Source of the DNA: Sulfitobacter albidus
Lineage (GTDB): Bacteria; Pseudomonadota; Alphaproteobacteria; Rhodobacterales; Rhodobacteraceae
Assembly (NCBI RefSeq): GCF_018200035.1
Contig: NZ_CP073581.1
Coordinates: forward strand, 3,158,501 to 3,222,500
Direction of reading: 5' to 3'
Length of the DNA stretch: 64,000 nt
A model generated the notes under the pieces. The model was not told the origin of the DNA. It saw nothing but the letters and a program-made list of their open reading frames with translations, and did not search any database. Below are positions 34,439-43,748 of the stretch, piece by piece (position 1 is the stretch's first letter; each line of letters begins with the position of its first letter). The translations under genes were made by a program, and so were the position numbers.

Positions 34439-35080
34439 TCAGTTCTTGGGAACATTTGCGTTACGCCCCGCAAGAATAACGCTCACCGTGTAGGCCACAG
34501 GCGGCGAGAGGCCGGCCATGACTTCCGCCGCGGCCGTTGGTGACATTCGGCCAAGGAAGCCCGCGGCAAAAGCGGGCTCCATCTCTTCAAAAAGCGCTGC
34601 CGCCTGTTTCGGCTTCATCGCTTCATAGACGGCCGTGAGCCTGCTTAGATCCTGCTCGGACGCGGTGTTGGCAAGTGCGATCGTTGCGCGCAGCGCCTCC
34701 TCCGTTTCGCTGAGCGACCGGAGGCGTTTTTCGATCTCTGTATCGGCGACTTGCAGGGCGCGCATCCGCAGCTCAATCTGCTTTTCACGCTGCGCGACCT
34801 TTTCTTCGCGGTCCCTAAGAGCGGCGATCAGGCTACCCATCTCTGCCGGATTGCTGCGTGCAGGGATCGCTTGAGCCGCCGGAATCGCCTGCGCAGCCTT
34901 TTGTACCGGATCATCCGGGGCCTCGAGCGGCGCTGTAGGCAGTTGCCCGCTTTGCGCAAACGCACTGCCCGCGCCGTGGCCAAGCCGCAAGGCAGCAGAG
35001 GAAAACATCAATGTGGCAAGGATGAGAACGGCCCCCTTGCCTGCCGGTCCCAGGAAGCTTTTTGAGAAGGCGCGCTTCAT
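34439..35080 (-). CDS. MotE-like protein (coiled coil plus MgtE-N-like domain)
   Basis: A secreted or anchored protein of 213 residues with an N-terminal hydrophobic segment (AVLILATLMFSSAALRLGHG). A long coiled coil follows (about 80-145, ALRDREEKVAQREKQIELRM), then a C-terminal MgtE-N-like domain with AVYEAMKPKQAAALFEEMEP and FLGRMSPTAAAEVMAGLSP. This arrangement is that of MotE, which in Sinorhizobium is the chaperone of periplasmic MotC. Its place between fliL and motA supports a motor role. Overlaps the next upstream gene by 4 bases. Confidence 0.72.
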   Translation of the reverse strand: MKRAFSKSFLGPAGKGAVLILATLMFSSAALRLGHGAGSAFAQSGQLPTAPLEAPDDPVQKAAQAIPAAQAIPARSNPAEMGSLIAALRDREEKVAQREKQIELRMRALQVADTEIEKRLRSLSETEEALRATIALANTASEQDLSRLTAVYEAMKPKQAAALFEEMEPAFAAGFLGRMSPTAAAEVMAGLSPPVAYTVSVILAGRNANVPKN

Positions 35081-35490
35081 GCGGCATCTCCCGTGCCAGT
35101 TGCCCGACGTGCGAACAAGGGCGATCCCTCGCGCGAGGGGGCAGTCGGCGCAGGGCGTTTTGGCGCAGCCGTGGGAACAGACACGGGCTCCGTCCGGTTT
35201 GTCTCCGGCGGCAGGTCGTGCAGGGACGCGATCTGAAGCTCCAGTCTGCGCGACATGTCTTCTGCCCGGGCAGTCAGGTCTGTCAGGGTTTGCGCCGATT
35301 GCGCAGCGGTTTGCTGCGCCGCGGTCAGGGTGCGGGTCAAATCATCAACCTGCGCGGACAGGACGGCGACGGCACCGCCAACGCCCTTCTCCAGGTCATT
35401 GAACCTGTTCAATCGACGACCCAGCACAAAACAGTAAATTCCGGCTCCGATAGCCCCGGCGCCCAGCAGTATATCAGCGATCAGCTCCAT
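35077..35490 (-). CDS. Small membrane-anchored coiled-coil protein, DUF6468-like
   Basis: A 137-residue protein with one N-terminal helix (IADILLGAGAIGAGIYCFVL). A heptad-rich segment follows (KGVGGAVAVLSAQVDDLTRT, SRRLELQIASLHDL), then a Pro/Ala-rich disordered tail. It resembles the DUF6468 proteins found in alphaproteobacterial flagellar operons, whose role is unknown. It sits between fliL (12-base gap) and the motE-like gene (4-base overlap), so it is co-expressed with motor proteins. Confidence 0.6.
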   Translation of the reverse strand: MELIADILLGAGAIGAGIYCFVLGRRLNRFNDLEKGVGGAVAVLSAQVDDLTRTLTAAQQTAAQSAQTLTDLTARAEDMSRRLELQIASLHDLPPETNRTEPVSVPTAAPKRPAPTAPSREGSPLFARRATGTGDAA

Positions 35491-35502
35491 TTTGGGGCTC
35501 CT

Positions 35503-36003
35503 TCAAGTCAGTACAAATTCCATGATGAGAAAGTCATTCACCCGGTCCTGACCGGTAACGACCTGGACCCGGCGCAGCATCTGCGCCCGCAACCGGGTCA
35601 GGGCTGTTCGATCCTCGATATCGGCCACTTCCAATGCGCGAAGATAGCTGTTGAGCACGTCCGTGATGCGCGGCAGTACCTTTGTGACCTCATCAACGTG
35701 GTCGCTGGGCACCTCAAGCTGGGCGCGAAAGCGCAATAGGCGATTGTCGGGACGGGCCGAGACAGAGATCACCAACGGGTCGACCGGGACAAAAGTAACG
35801 TTGTCGAGGGCCGGCGTGTCGGTATCGTTCGAGGCCCTCATCTCAGCCGCGTCATTTGAGTCGCCTGCACCGAGAATCATCCCGGACCAAGTGGCATAAA
35901 ATCCGGCGCCCCCTCCGGCCAGCGCCAGTACAAGTCCTAGTATCAAAGGGAGTTTTGATCCCTTTTGCGGCGCGTCGTCCTGCGGTGTTTCGGCATCTGC
36001 CAT
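35503..36003 (-). CDS. fliL: Flagellar basal body-associated protein FliL
   Basis: A 166-residue single-pass protein with a cytoplasmic lead (MADAETPQDDAPQKGSK), a helix (LPLILGLVLALAGGGAGFYA) and the FliL periplasmic domain (VPVDPLVISVSARPDNRLLR, ending RVNDFLIMEFVLT). The C-terminus is closer to standard FliL than the paralogue at 25627-26157. It is the first gene of a minus-strand unit running through motE-like and motA genes, divergent from fliF. Confidence 0.88.
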   Translation of the reverse strand: MADAETPQDDAPQKGSKLPLILGLVLALAGGGAGFYATWSGMILGAGDSNDAAEMRASNDTDTPALDNVTFVPVDPLVISVSARPDNRLLRFRAQLEVPSDHVDEVTKVLPRITDVLNSYLRALEVADIEDRTALTRLRAQMLRRVQVVTGQDRVNDFLIMEFVLT

Positions 36004-36049
36004 GTCGGCTCCACTAAATGTTGCAGGGCCAGATATAGACGCGTTTGCA

Positions 36050-36064
36050 CTAACCGATTGTTAA
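36050..36064. promoter_or_regulatory. CtrA-like box between fliL and fliF
   Basis: CTAA-CCGATTG-TTAA matches TTAA-N7-TTAA at seven of eight positions. It lies in the 122-base divergent gap, 46 bases upstream of fliL and 61 bases upstream of fliF, so one site could serve both directions. Confidence 0.45.
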
Positions 36065-36125
36065 GCTCGTTCGGTCAAATGTTGCGTCGAGGCCGCGCAG
36101 AACGTGCGGCAGGACGGAGGCGATT

Positions 36126-37757
36126 GTGCAGCAATACCTGAATGTCTGGACGCAGCTTGGACTGCGCCGTCAGATCATCATTGTCGGGGCGACGGTGGCC
36201 ATGTTTTTTGCCATCCTGGGGATGGCCCGGATGACCACGGCGCCTAGTATGACCCTGCTTTATGCAGGTCTGGAAAGCGGTGCGGCGGGCGATGTCGTCC
36301 GCTCATTGGAACAGCGTGGTGTTGCGTTTGACGTGCGTGGCGGCTCAATCTTCGTCGACAGCAAGCAGCGCGATCAGCTGCGCCTGACCCTGGCAAGCGA
36401 GGGGCTGCCCGCGAACGGGAATCGCGGCTATGAGCTGCTAGACCAACTGACAGGTTTTGGCACCACGAGCCAGATGTTCGACGCCGCCTACTGGCGCGCG
36501 AAGGAGGGGGAACTGGCGCGGACCATCGTCGCGAATCCCCAGATCGCCATGGCGCGGGTCCATATTGCGTCAACCGGATCAAACCCCTTCCAGCGGGGCG
36601 TCACACCGAAGGCGTCGGTTTCGCTCACGCCCAACGGTGGTACGATCTCACCGGCGCAGGGGAAGGCTGTGCGCTTTTTGGTCGCCTCCGCCGTTGCGGG
36701 TCTCGCGCCCGAAGATGTGGCCGTAATTGATGCCAATGGTGCGCTGATCGGCGCCACGGAGGACGCCGCCCCTGCGGTTGGAGGGGAGGACCATGCGCAA
36801 ATCCTGCGGGACCGGGTACAGCGATTGCTTGAGGCCCGTGTGGGCTTTGGCAATGCCGTCGTTGAAGTCAGTGTGGATACCGTGACGGAGAGTGAAGCAA
36901 TCCGGGAGCGGATATTTGATCCCGAAGGCCGCGTTGCCATTTCAAGCGATACCGAGGAGCGGACGAACGCAGCCGAAGGAGGGGCGGGTGGCGACGTAAC
37001 CGTGGCAAGTAATCTGCCCGACGAGGAAGGCGGCGCAGGCGGTGACAGGTCGTCCTCGCAAAACAGCGAGACCCGCGAGCGCATCAACTACGAGGTTTCC
37101 GAGACGGAGCGGGAGATTCTACGCGCGCCCGGTGCGATCAAGCGGGTGTCAGTTGCGGTTCTTGTTAACGAGGCGACGACGATTGATTCCGCCGGTCAGA
37201 CCCAGACCGCGCCGCGCGACGTGGCAGAGATTGATGCACTGCGTGAACTCGTTTCCTCAGCTGTCGGATTCGATGCGGATCGCGGTGATATCATCACGAT
37301 CAAATCCATGGCACTACAAAGCGTGGCACCCTCGGGCACCGCCGCCAGCACGTCGATCATCGACCAATTCGATCTGGATCTGCTGTCCGCCTTGCAGATG
37401 CTGGTGCTTGCGGCGGTGACACTTATCCTTGGCCTGTTCGTCATACGTCCCGTGCTCAGCAAGCAGCCGCGCGATGTGCCTGCGTTGGTTTCACCGGAAA
37501 CGCTGCCAGACGCCGTGCCTGAAGGCAACCTGCCTGCAGTTCTCACGCCCGATGCGCTTGGCTCGTCCCTAACTGGCAGCGTCTCCTCGCCCGGGGACGA
37601 TCTGATGGCGTTGGATCAGTCGGGCGACAACCCGACCCTGCAGAGCAGTGACCCGGTCGAACGGCTGCGCGGGATGATCGGAGACCGGCAGGAAGAGACC
37701 GTTCAGATCCTGCGTGGCTGGCTCGAAGACGGGAAAGAGAAAGAGGAGCGGGCATGA
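36126..37757 (+). CDS. fliF: Flagellar MS-ring protein FliF
   Basis: FliF builds the membrane ring on which the motor forms. The 543 residues hold TM1 (QIIIVGATVAMFFAILGMAR), ring-building motifs (SMTLLYAGLESGAAGDVVRS, GNRGYELLDQLTGFGTTSQM), a Gly/acid-rich region (about 275-325) and TM2 (LQMLVLAAVTLILGLFVIRP). The C-terminal tail (ERLRGMIGDRQEETVQILRG) is the usual FliG-binding end. GTG start with GGAGG 5 bases before. It overlaps the fliH-like gene by 4 bases. Confidence 0.94.
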   Translation: MQQYLNVWTQLGLRRQIIIVGATVAMFFAILGMARMTTAPSMTLLYAGLESGAAGDVVRSLEQRGVAFDVRGGSIFVDSKQRDQLRLTLASEGLPANGNRGYELLDQLTGFGTTSQMFDAAYWRAKEGELARTIVANPQIAMARVHIASTGSNPFQRGVTPKASVSLTPNGGTISPAQGKAVRFLVASAVAGLAPEDVAVIDANGALIGATEDAAPAVGGEDHAQILRDRVQRLLEARVGFGNAVVEVSVDTVTESEAIRERIFDPEGRVAISSDTEERTNAAEGGAGGDVTVASNLPDEEGGAGGDRSSSQNSETRERINYEVSETEREILRAPGAIKRVSVAVLVNEATTIDSAGQTQTAPRDVAEIDALRELVSSAVGFDADRGDIITIKSMALQSVAPSGTAASTSIIDQFDLDLLSALQMLVLAAVTLILGLFVIRPVLSKQPRDVPALVSPETLPDAVPEGNLPAVLTPDALGSSLTGSVSSPGDDLMALDQSGDNPTLQSSDPVERLRGMIGDRQEETVQILRGWLEDGKEKEERA

Positions 37758-38356
37758 GTTCGGTCGCACATCTTTACCCGGATCTTGGCAGCCTGATTCC
37801 CGACGGCGCCGAGGCCGATATCGTCATCGAAGAAATTCAGGACGAGAAGCTGCGTGCCTACGAGGAAGGATATCAGGCCGGTTGGACCGATGCCGAAAAG
37901 AACGTGACCGAAGAGCAGGCGCGCGTCGGCGCGGAGTTCGTGCACACACTACAGGATCTATCTTTCACCTATCATGAGGCGCTTGCGCGATTGAACCGTG
38001 GCCTGAGACCGATGTTCGAGCAGATGGTCAGCACGCTTTTGCCGCGCTCCGTTGGTCCGGCGCTTCAGGCCCATCTCGTTTCCGAACTCTTGACCCTCAC
38101 GCAGACCCAGACCGAGGGCCAGGTCGTCCTCAAGGTTTCGGACAGTGATCTGATGACCATTGAGACCCTGCTTGAAGATGCCGAATTGAAAATGCCCGTG
38201 AGTGTCGAGGCGGAGCCGGGACTTGCCCCAAATCAACTGATGCTGTCGCTCGACACTGTCGAGCGGGAGATCAACCTCGACAGTGTCACGCAGGAAATCG
38301 CTGCGGCCCTGTCCGCGTTCAACTTTCATGCCCAGACGGAGCCTTCTCATGACTGA
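37754..38356 (+). CDS. fliH: FliH-like flagellar export regulator
   Basis: A 200-residue soluble protein in the usual fliH position between the ring gene and fliN. The N-terminal part has the FliH-type helix AYEEGYQAGWTDAEKNVTEE. The C-terminal region (LLPRSVGPALQAHLVSELLT, QVVLKVSDSDLMTIETLLED) resembles the domain that binds the FliI N-terminus. Sequence likeness to enteric FliH is low, so the name rests on pattern and context. fliI itself is 16 kb away. It overlaps fliN by 8 bases. Confidence 0.72.
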   Translation: MSSVAHLYPDLGSLIPDGAEADIVIEEIQDEKLRAYEEGYQAGWTDAEKNVTEEQARVGAEFVHTLQDLSFTYHEALARLNRGLRPMFEQMVSTLLPRSVGPALQAHLVSELLTLTQTQTEGQVVLKVSDSDLMTIETLLEDAELKMPVSVEAEPGLAPNQLMLSLDTVEREINLDSVTQEIAAALSAFNFHAQTEPSHD

Positions 38357-38633
38357 TGCCACCACCTTTGCAACTGATCCGTCGAATCCCTTCACTTCCG
38401 TCCCCATCGAGGTGACGGTCTGCGTGGGCAAAGCGCGCCCGCTGGTGCGCGATCTCGTCATGCTCGGCGAAAATGCGGTGCTGACGCTCGACCGACGCGT
38501 GGACGATCCTGTCGAGCTCTACGTCAAGGACAGGCTGATCGCCCGCGGCACGCTTGAAGAAGCAGAAGATGACGAAGGGGGCCAGCTGGTGGTGCGCCTC
38601 ACGGAAGTCGCGGATCTGAAGCAGGGCCTTTGA
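38349..38633 (+). CDS. fliN: Flagellar motor switch protein FliN
   Basis: C-ring subunit of 94 residues with the SpoA/FliN domain: VPIEVTVCVGKARPLVRDLV, then VDDPVELYVKDRLIARGTLE and a final VVRLTEVADL. ATG at 38349 overlaps the previous gene by 8 bases; upstream in-frame starts lie inside fliH. The partner switch proteins FliM and FliG are not in the window. Confidence 0.92.
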   Translation: MTDATTFATDPSNPFTSVPIEVTVCVGKARPLVRDLVMLGENAVLTLDRRVDDPVELYVKDRLIARGTLEEAEDDEGGQLVVRLTEVADLKQGL

Positions 38634-39357
38634 TGCGATTTTTGCCGATCGTGCTGTTGGGTCTTGCTGTCATGCCGACGTCCCTGTCAGCACAGGATCT
38701 CGGCAGCCTGATTGGCGACGACGGATCCATTTCCGCGCGCACGATCCAGCTTTTCCTGCTGCTCACTGTGCTCAGCCTTGCGCCTGGAATCGCTATCATG
38801 GTGACGTGCTTTCCGTTTTTGGTGACCGTCCTGTCAATCCTGCGGCAGGCAATTGGCCTGCAGCAATCGCCACCGAATATGTTGATCGTCTCGCTCGCAT
38901 TGTTTTTGACGTACTTCATCATGGAGCCGGTCTTTACGGCTGCCTGGACGAACGGAATTGCCCCGCTCACCCGCGAAGAGATTGGTGTTGAGCAGGCTTT
39001 TTCGGCCACGTTAGAGCCGTTTCGCGGATTTATGGCGGCACGCCTTGATCCAGAAACATTTCTTGCCATGGCAGAGCTGCGACCCCAAACGATAGAGGCA
39101 ACGCCAACGGCCGATGCCCCCTTTCGGTGCTGGTCCCGAGCTTCCTTCTCTCCGAGATTTCGCGCGCGTTTCAGATCGGTTTTCTGATCTTCCTTCCTTT
39201 CTTGATCATCGACTTGGTCGTTGCCGCGATCCTGATGTCGATGGGAATGATGATGGTGCCCCCGTCCGTTGTCTCGCTCCCATTCAAACTGGCGTTCTTT
39301 GTCGTCGCTGATGGCTGGGCGCTTTTGACCGGGGCATTGGTGCGCAGTTACTTCTGA
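38633..39357 (+). CDS. fliP: Flagellar export protein FliP, frameshifted near the 3' end
   Basis: Export gate core protein with an N-terminal signal sequence. The first 160 or so residues are typical ([20 protein letters not shown], then [20 protein letters not shown]). At the C5 run 39117-39121 the frame breaks and would end at 39187 with an unrelated tail. The correct C-terminus continues in another frame: [20 protein letters not shown] and [20 protein letters not shown] to 39357. Adding one C gives [11 protein letters not shown] and a 241-residue protein of normal length. Likely a sequencing undercall. It starts on the last base of the fliN stop. Confidence 0.88.
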
Positions 39358-39441
39358 AAACAGCCTCTATTTGTGGCTTATTCACGTTTTCCCGTGCGGT
39401 AGCTTTCATCCTCCGTTCACCTTTGAACCTTAGTCGTTTCG

Positions 39442-40113
39442 GTGGGTCAGGGGTGGCCAAGTGAATGGAAACGGGTGAGTGACATGCGATGGATCAGTGC
39501 GGACCGCCCGCTGTTACCGGGTCTTGCGGCCTATATCGACGTGCCGATTGCGGTCTATCTCCTCGAGGGATCATCGGCGCAGGCCTATTTGATCGCGCGG
39601 GCGTTGACCTGCATCGTTCCAGTCGCGCTCACCCCCATCGGGTGGCGTCTGTGGCCGGTCGTTGCGCGGGCGGCAGACACTCTCAGCTTTTCAGCCGTGC
39701 AGGCTATCGCCGCGCGCATCAATCTTGGATACGTGCTGATCACAGGAGCGCTGGGCGTTCTTGTGCTCTGGCTTGCGTCGCAATTTTTGCGGGGAGATCA
39801 GTCTGTGCAGGTGCTGCACTGGCTCCTGCTCGGCCAGTGCGCACCGCTGCTATTTGGAGCGACGGGGCTGCTGATGCGGGCCTTCGGACGCGATGCGATC
39901 ATCCCGCTTCTTCGGATCGGTGGCGCATTGTGCCTCAGTGTCACGATCGTTTCCGCTCACTTGCTCAAGGGGCCTGCGGACGGCCTGCTGCTTGCGCAGG
40001 CGACGGCGGCAGTGCAGCTCACCATTGCCGCTACCTGCGCGTTACTGCTTACGCAACGGGGCGTTTGGCCGGGGCTGACCGCCTTGGCCCAGCCCCGAAT
40101 TCGCTTGAGATAG
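39442..40113 (+). pseudogene. Truncated flippase-like membrane protein (probable remnant)
   Basis: The 223 residues read like the C-terminal half of a polysaccharide or lipid flippase (Wzx/MurJ/MATE type). Several hydrophobic helices are present (AYLIARALTCIVPVALTPIG, INLGYVLITGALGVLVLWLA, LGQCAPLLFGATGLLMRAFG). The expected N-terminal six helices are missing, and the 84 bases upstream to fliP do not encode them. It starts with GTG 39442 or ATG 39484, without a good ribosome site. It is foreign to the flagellar cluster around it. It could also be a small expressed membrane protein. Confidence 0.5.
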
Positions 40114-40130
40114 AGTCTAGGGTCCTGACC

Positions 40131-41243
40131 CTAGTTAACGATGAATTCGGCGTGCAGGGCGCCCGCTGCCTTAATGCTTTTTAGGATATCAATCATATCC
40201 CGCGGGGAGACGCCGAGAGCATTCAAACCGGCAACCACTTCGGAAAGCGACGCCCCGTCGGGCACTTCGGCGAGGCCGATCCCGGGTTCTTCCTCAATTG
40301 CTGCGCGCGTGCGGGGAACAACGACCGTTTCGCCTTCTGAAAACGGGTTGGGTTGCGCAACGACAGGCTCTTCCTGAATGCGCAGGGTCAAGTTCCCCTG
40401 GCTCACGGCCACCCGTGAAATGCGGACGTCTTCACCCATTACAATCGTGCCGGAGCGTTGATCGACGACAACACGTGCCTTGCGCTCGGGCTCTACTTCG
40501 ATGTTTTCGATGCGTCCAAGAGCGTGGGCTACCGATCGCATCCTTGTGGCCGGGACGTTCAGCAGGACGGTTCCACTGTCGAGCATCACCGCTACGCCAC
40601 GGCCAAAGTCGCGATTGATCGCGGTCTCAATTCTGGCCGCTGTGGTGAAATCCGCTTCGCGCAAAGCCAGACGCAGATCGCTGAGAGAGGCGAGATCGAA
40701 GGCGATTTCACGCTCAACCCGTGCGCCCGATGGGATCGAACCGGAGGTTGGCACCCCTTGGGTAACGGCCGCTCCGGCGCCTTCGGCTGTGGCCCCGCCG
40801 GCGATAATTGTGCCTTGGGCCACGGCATAGATCTCACCATCCGCCGCGTTGAGCGGTGTCATCACCAAAGTGCCGCCCAGCAAACTGCTCGCATCGCCGA
40901 TAGCGGACACCGTCACATCAATTTGTCCGCCTGCGCGGGCGAAGGGAGGAAGGGTGCCGGTCACCAGCACCGCCGCAACGTTCTTGGGGCGGAACTGCTC
41001 CCCGGTGACATTGACGCCCAGTCGCTCGAGAATGTTGGTCATGATGTCTTCGGTAAAGGGCGCGTTGCGCAGCCCGTCGCCCGATCCATCAAGACCTACG
41101 ACCAGACCATAGCCGACAAGATCGTTGCCACGCACGCCATCGAAATTGACCAGATCCTTGATCCGCACAGGCGCTGCGGACGCCGGGAGCGACAGGGCAA
41201 AGATCACTAGGGCGGCGGCGAAAAGCCGGATCAGCCCGCTCAC
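40131..41243 (-). CDS. flgI: Flagellar P-ring protein FlgI
   Basis: Periplasmic P-ring subunit, 370 residues with a signal peptide (LFAAALVIFALSLPASAAPV). Strong family blocks: NFDGVRGNDLVGYGLVVGLD, then GTGDG-like SGDGLRNAPFTEDIMTNILE, NVAAVLVTGTLPPFARAGGQ, and SLSEVVAGLNALGVSPRDMI. Last gene of the flgE-flgK-flgL-flgI unit, overlapping flgL by 4 bases. Confidence 0.95.
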   Translation of the reverse strand: MSGLIRLFAAALVIFALSLPASAAPVRIKDLVNFDGVRGNDLVGYGLVVGLDGSGDGLRNAPFTEDIMTNILERLGVNVTGEQFRPKNVAAVLVTGTLPPFARAGGQIDVTVSAIGDASSLLGGTLVMTPLNAADGEIYAVAQGTIIAGGATAEGAGAAVTQGVPTSGSIPSGARVEREIAFDLASLSDLRLALREADFTTAARIETAINRDFGRGVAVMLDSGTVLLNVPATRMRSVAHALGRIENIEVEPERKARVVVDQRSGTIVMGEDVRISRVAVSQGNLTLRIQEEPVVAQPNPFSEGETVVVPRTRAAIEEEPGIGLAEVPDGASLSEVVAGLNALGVSPRDMIDILKSIKAAGALHAEFIVN

Positions 41244-42244
41244 AGGAAGTTCACCAGCGAAAGCGCGGACATGCGCGATGTCATTGTATAAAGGCTTTGC
41301 AATTGAAATTGGACCTGCTCCAGTTCTGTGGCGGTATCATAGGGGTCTTTTGACAGGATCGTGGCGCGCGCCATTTCAAGTGATGTCCGCTCTGTTCCGT
41401 TGCGCACTCGCTCCGCTTCAATCTGTCCCTCGGTGAAGCCTGTTGTGGCCTGCAGATCGATCACGCCGCCCTGCGCCGCCAGCAAAGGCTCTAATGACTT
41501 CTGGTAGAGCTCGGCCTGCTGTGCGTCAGTCAGCCCCAAAGTCGGATCATCTGCCAACGCGGCCAGCGCGATGACGCGCAACGTATCGCGCAGGGCGGGA
41601 TCGTCGGCGCGGATGTTGAACTGCGCACTGACAGTTTCCGACACAGCGACGGGGGCTAAATTACTGTCGGTGCCGCGGTAAGCCACAGTGGCAAAACCTG
41701 CCGGATCGTCGAACCAGGCCTCTGCCGCGGCGATCATGTCATCCACTGTCCCTGCGCCCGCCACGACCGTGCGGACCGCATCCGATATCGTGTCGGCATC
41801 CACCAACGGTAGCTGATCCACACCGGTGCCGGAAAATACCGCCCGGCCGGCGATATTGCTGTTGAGCGCGCCGACAATGCTTTGCAACGCTGTGGCGGCC
41901 TCTGGCGCGATGCGGCCCGCGGCATTGCTGAAGCCCGCGTTCGTGCCGGTCATGAGCGTCGCGGTGAAGTCTGTGCTGATCGTACTGACTCGGTCCAGCG
42001 CCCGTTGCACCGTGCCCGCAAATTCCCCCGCCTCGCGGTTGGCGAATTCGTAGGCGTCGAGCGTTTTCAGACTGCGGGAAATATCGTTGATATAGGCGGT
42101 TTTTCCGGTCACGGCACCGCGGATATCCGCAACCTGGCCAGTTGTCAGCTCCAACGTCAAACTCTGAAGATCGTTTTTCAACGCGGTATTTCGGTTCTGA
42201 AGCGAGTACGCTTTGGCGAGATCGCCGACGCCGTTGATTTGCAT
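41240..42244 (-). CDS. flgL: Hook-filament junction protein FlgL
   Basis: A 334-residue flagellin-like protein. The N-terminal coiled coil has LQNRNTALKNDLQSLTLELT. Its C-terminal helix ends QLQSLYTMTSRMSALSLVNF in the FlgL manner. A central block SNIAGRAVFSGTGVDQLPL (the family's FSG motif) is the best marker. Sequence drift from enteric FlgL is considerable, but the position after flgK (2-base gap) supports the call. Confidence 0.87.
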   Translation of the reverse strand: MQINGVGDLAKAYSLQNRNTALKNDLQSLTLELTTGQVADIRGAVTGKTAYINDISRSLKTLDAYEFANREAGEFAGTVQRALDRVSTISTDFTATLMTGTNAGFSNAAGRIAPEAATALQSIVGALNSNIAGRAVFSGTGVDQLPLVDADTISDAVRTVVAGAGTVDDMIAAAEAWFDDPAGFATVAYRGTDSNLAPVAVSETVSAQFNIRADDPALRDTLRVIALAALADDPTLGLTDAQQAELYQKSLEPLLAAQGGVIDLQATTGFTEGQIEAERVRNGTERTSLEMARATILSKDPYDTATELEQVQFQLQSLYTMTSRMSALSLVNFL

Positions 42245-42246
42245 GA

Positions 42247-43686
42247 TTACAACCTCACAAGTGTTTCGAGCATGTCATCCGCTGCCTGAATGACCCGCGC
42301 ATTCGCGGCATAAGCTTTTTCAAGAATCAGCAGGTTCTGCAGTTCCTGATCGGTATCGACACCCTGGGCGAGCTGCTGCTCGGTCACGGCGCTGAGCCGC
42401 GATGACGCAAAGCTGAGCGTTTGCTCGGCGCTTGCCCGGTCAGCGGCCAGCAGGCCACTGAATTGCGACATCAGATCCAGCGAACCACGAGCACTGACGC
42501 CAAAGTTCCCGGACGCGGGGATGCGCGGATCGGTCAGCGCAGTCTGCAATGCATCAAGAAGAGAGCCATCGCCGACGGCACCCGGCGACGCCGCGCCGAT
42601 CCCGTCCCGAAGACGCCAGACCTCGCCACCCTGCGATGGATCGACGGCGGCGTTGAGCGTGAGGCGCGTGGCCAGCCCGACCTCATCGGCCGGATCAAAG
42701 GCCGCGCCGGAATCGGTAAACAGACCGGCATCGCCCACGCCCAAGGTCGGGTCGACTCCCGGATCCTGAAACCGCTCCACCAGATCGCGTGCAAAGGCAT
42801 CGAGCTGTGTTTGCGCCGTCACCCCCAGTTCATCGCGCACGGTAAATTGCGCCTCCAGGCTGCCGCCGCCAAGCGCCGACAGACGCAGGGGCTGATCGTT
42901 CAGCGTGAGGCCCGACAACGTACCCGTGTCTATCGTCTGGTAGGCGGTGACAATCGGTGATCTGTCAAAACCGATTTCTGCAGCCGTGATGTCGAGGAGA
43001 ACCGCCCCGCCTTCGGAATAGATCGCAATGTCGCCGAAATCACGTTGCATGACGCGGATCGGCACAATCTGCGATATTTCGGAGAGGACCTGCTGACGCT
43101 GATCTTCCAGCGCCGCAGTCCCGCTATCGCGCGAGATCCCGCCCCGGATCATCCCGTTGAGCTTTTGTACCTGCGCAAGCGACGTGTTCAGCTTTTCCAC
43201 CTGATCGGCGATGGTGCGATCCGCATCGCCGCGCGCGTCCTGAATGGCTGCCGAGGCGTTGGTGATACCCCGCACGACTGCGGCCGCGTCGCTGACGGTG
43301 CCCATCAGGCGCTCGACCGCGTCGGGACGGCTGGCGGCGCTGATCAGTCCTGCCTCAAAACTCGCCAGTCGCCCGCCCAGCCCGTCGGGATCACCCGCAA
43401 GGCCTACTAGGTCTTCGACCTTCTTCAGAAAATCAACGGGCGCCTGCGCGTTGCCCTGTCCCGCTTCGGCAAGACGCAGATCGGCGAGCAATCCCGCATC
43501 GACGTTGCGGTTGATGCCAAGGATCCGCACACCGTTCAGCCCGTTCGCCTGCGTGGTCGTCGCCAGGCTGCGCTGCGCGTAAGACGGTGTCAGCGCGTTT
43601 GCAATGTTGTTCGAGACCAGTTCGGACCCCTGCGCGGCTGCGCGCAAACCGCTGAGAGCCGCGCTCATAGCGCCTGAAATTGACAT
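42247..43686 (-). CDS. flgK: Hook-associated protein FlgK
   Basis: First hook-filament junction protein, 479 residues. The start MSISGAMSAALSGLRAAAQG and SNNIANALTPSYAQRSLATT carry the rod/hook motif, VSARGSLDLMSQFSGLLAAD lies late, and the end LLILEKAYAANARVIQAADD is the C-terminal block. It follows flgE by 62 bases. Confidence 0.92.
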   Translation of the reverse strand: MSISGAMSAALSGLRAAAQGSELVSNNIANALTPSYAQRSLATTTQANGLNGVRILGINRNVDAGLLADLRLAEAGQGNAQAPVDFLKKVEDLVGLAGDPDGLGGRLASFEAGLISAASRPDAVERLMGTVSDAAAVVRGITNASAAIQDARGDADRTIADQVEKLNTSLAQVQKLNGMIRGGISRDSGTAALEDQRQQVLSEISQIVPIRVMQRDFGDIAIYSEGGAVLLDITAAEIGFDRSPIVTAYQTIDTGTLSGLTLNDQPLRLSALGGGSLEAQFTVRDELGVTAQTQLDAFARDLVERFQDPGVDPTLGVGDAGLFTDSGAAFDPADEVGLATRLTLNAAVDPSQGGEVWRLRDGIGAASPGAVGDGSLLDALQTALTDPRIPASGNFGVSARGSLDLMSQFSGLLAADRASAEQTLSFASSRLSAVTEQQLAQGVDTDQELQNLLILEKAYAANARVIQAADDMLETLVRL

Positions 43687-43748
43687 GGCAGTCCCCTTTT
43701 CTCAGTGAACCGGGGGCAGGGCGCCCCCGGACTGGCCAATCACCAGGA

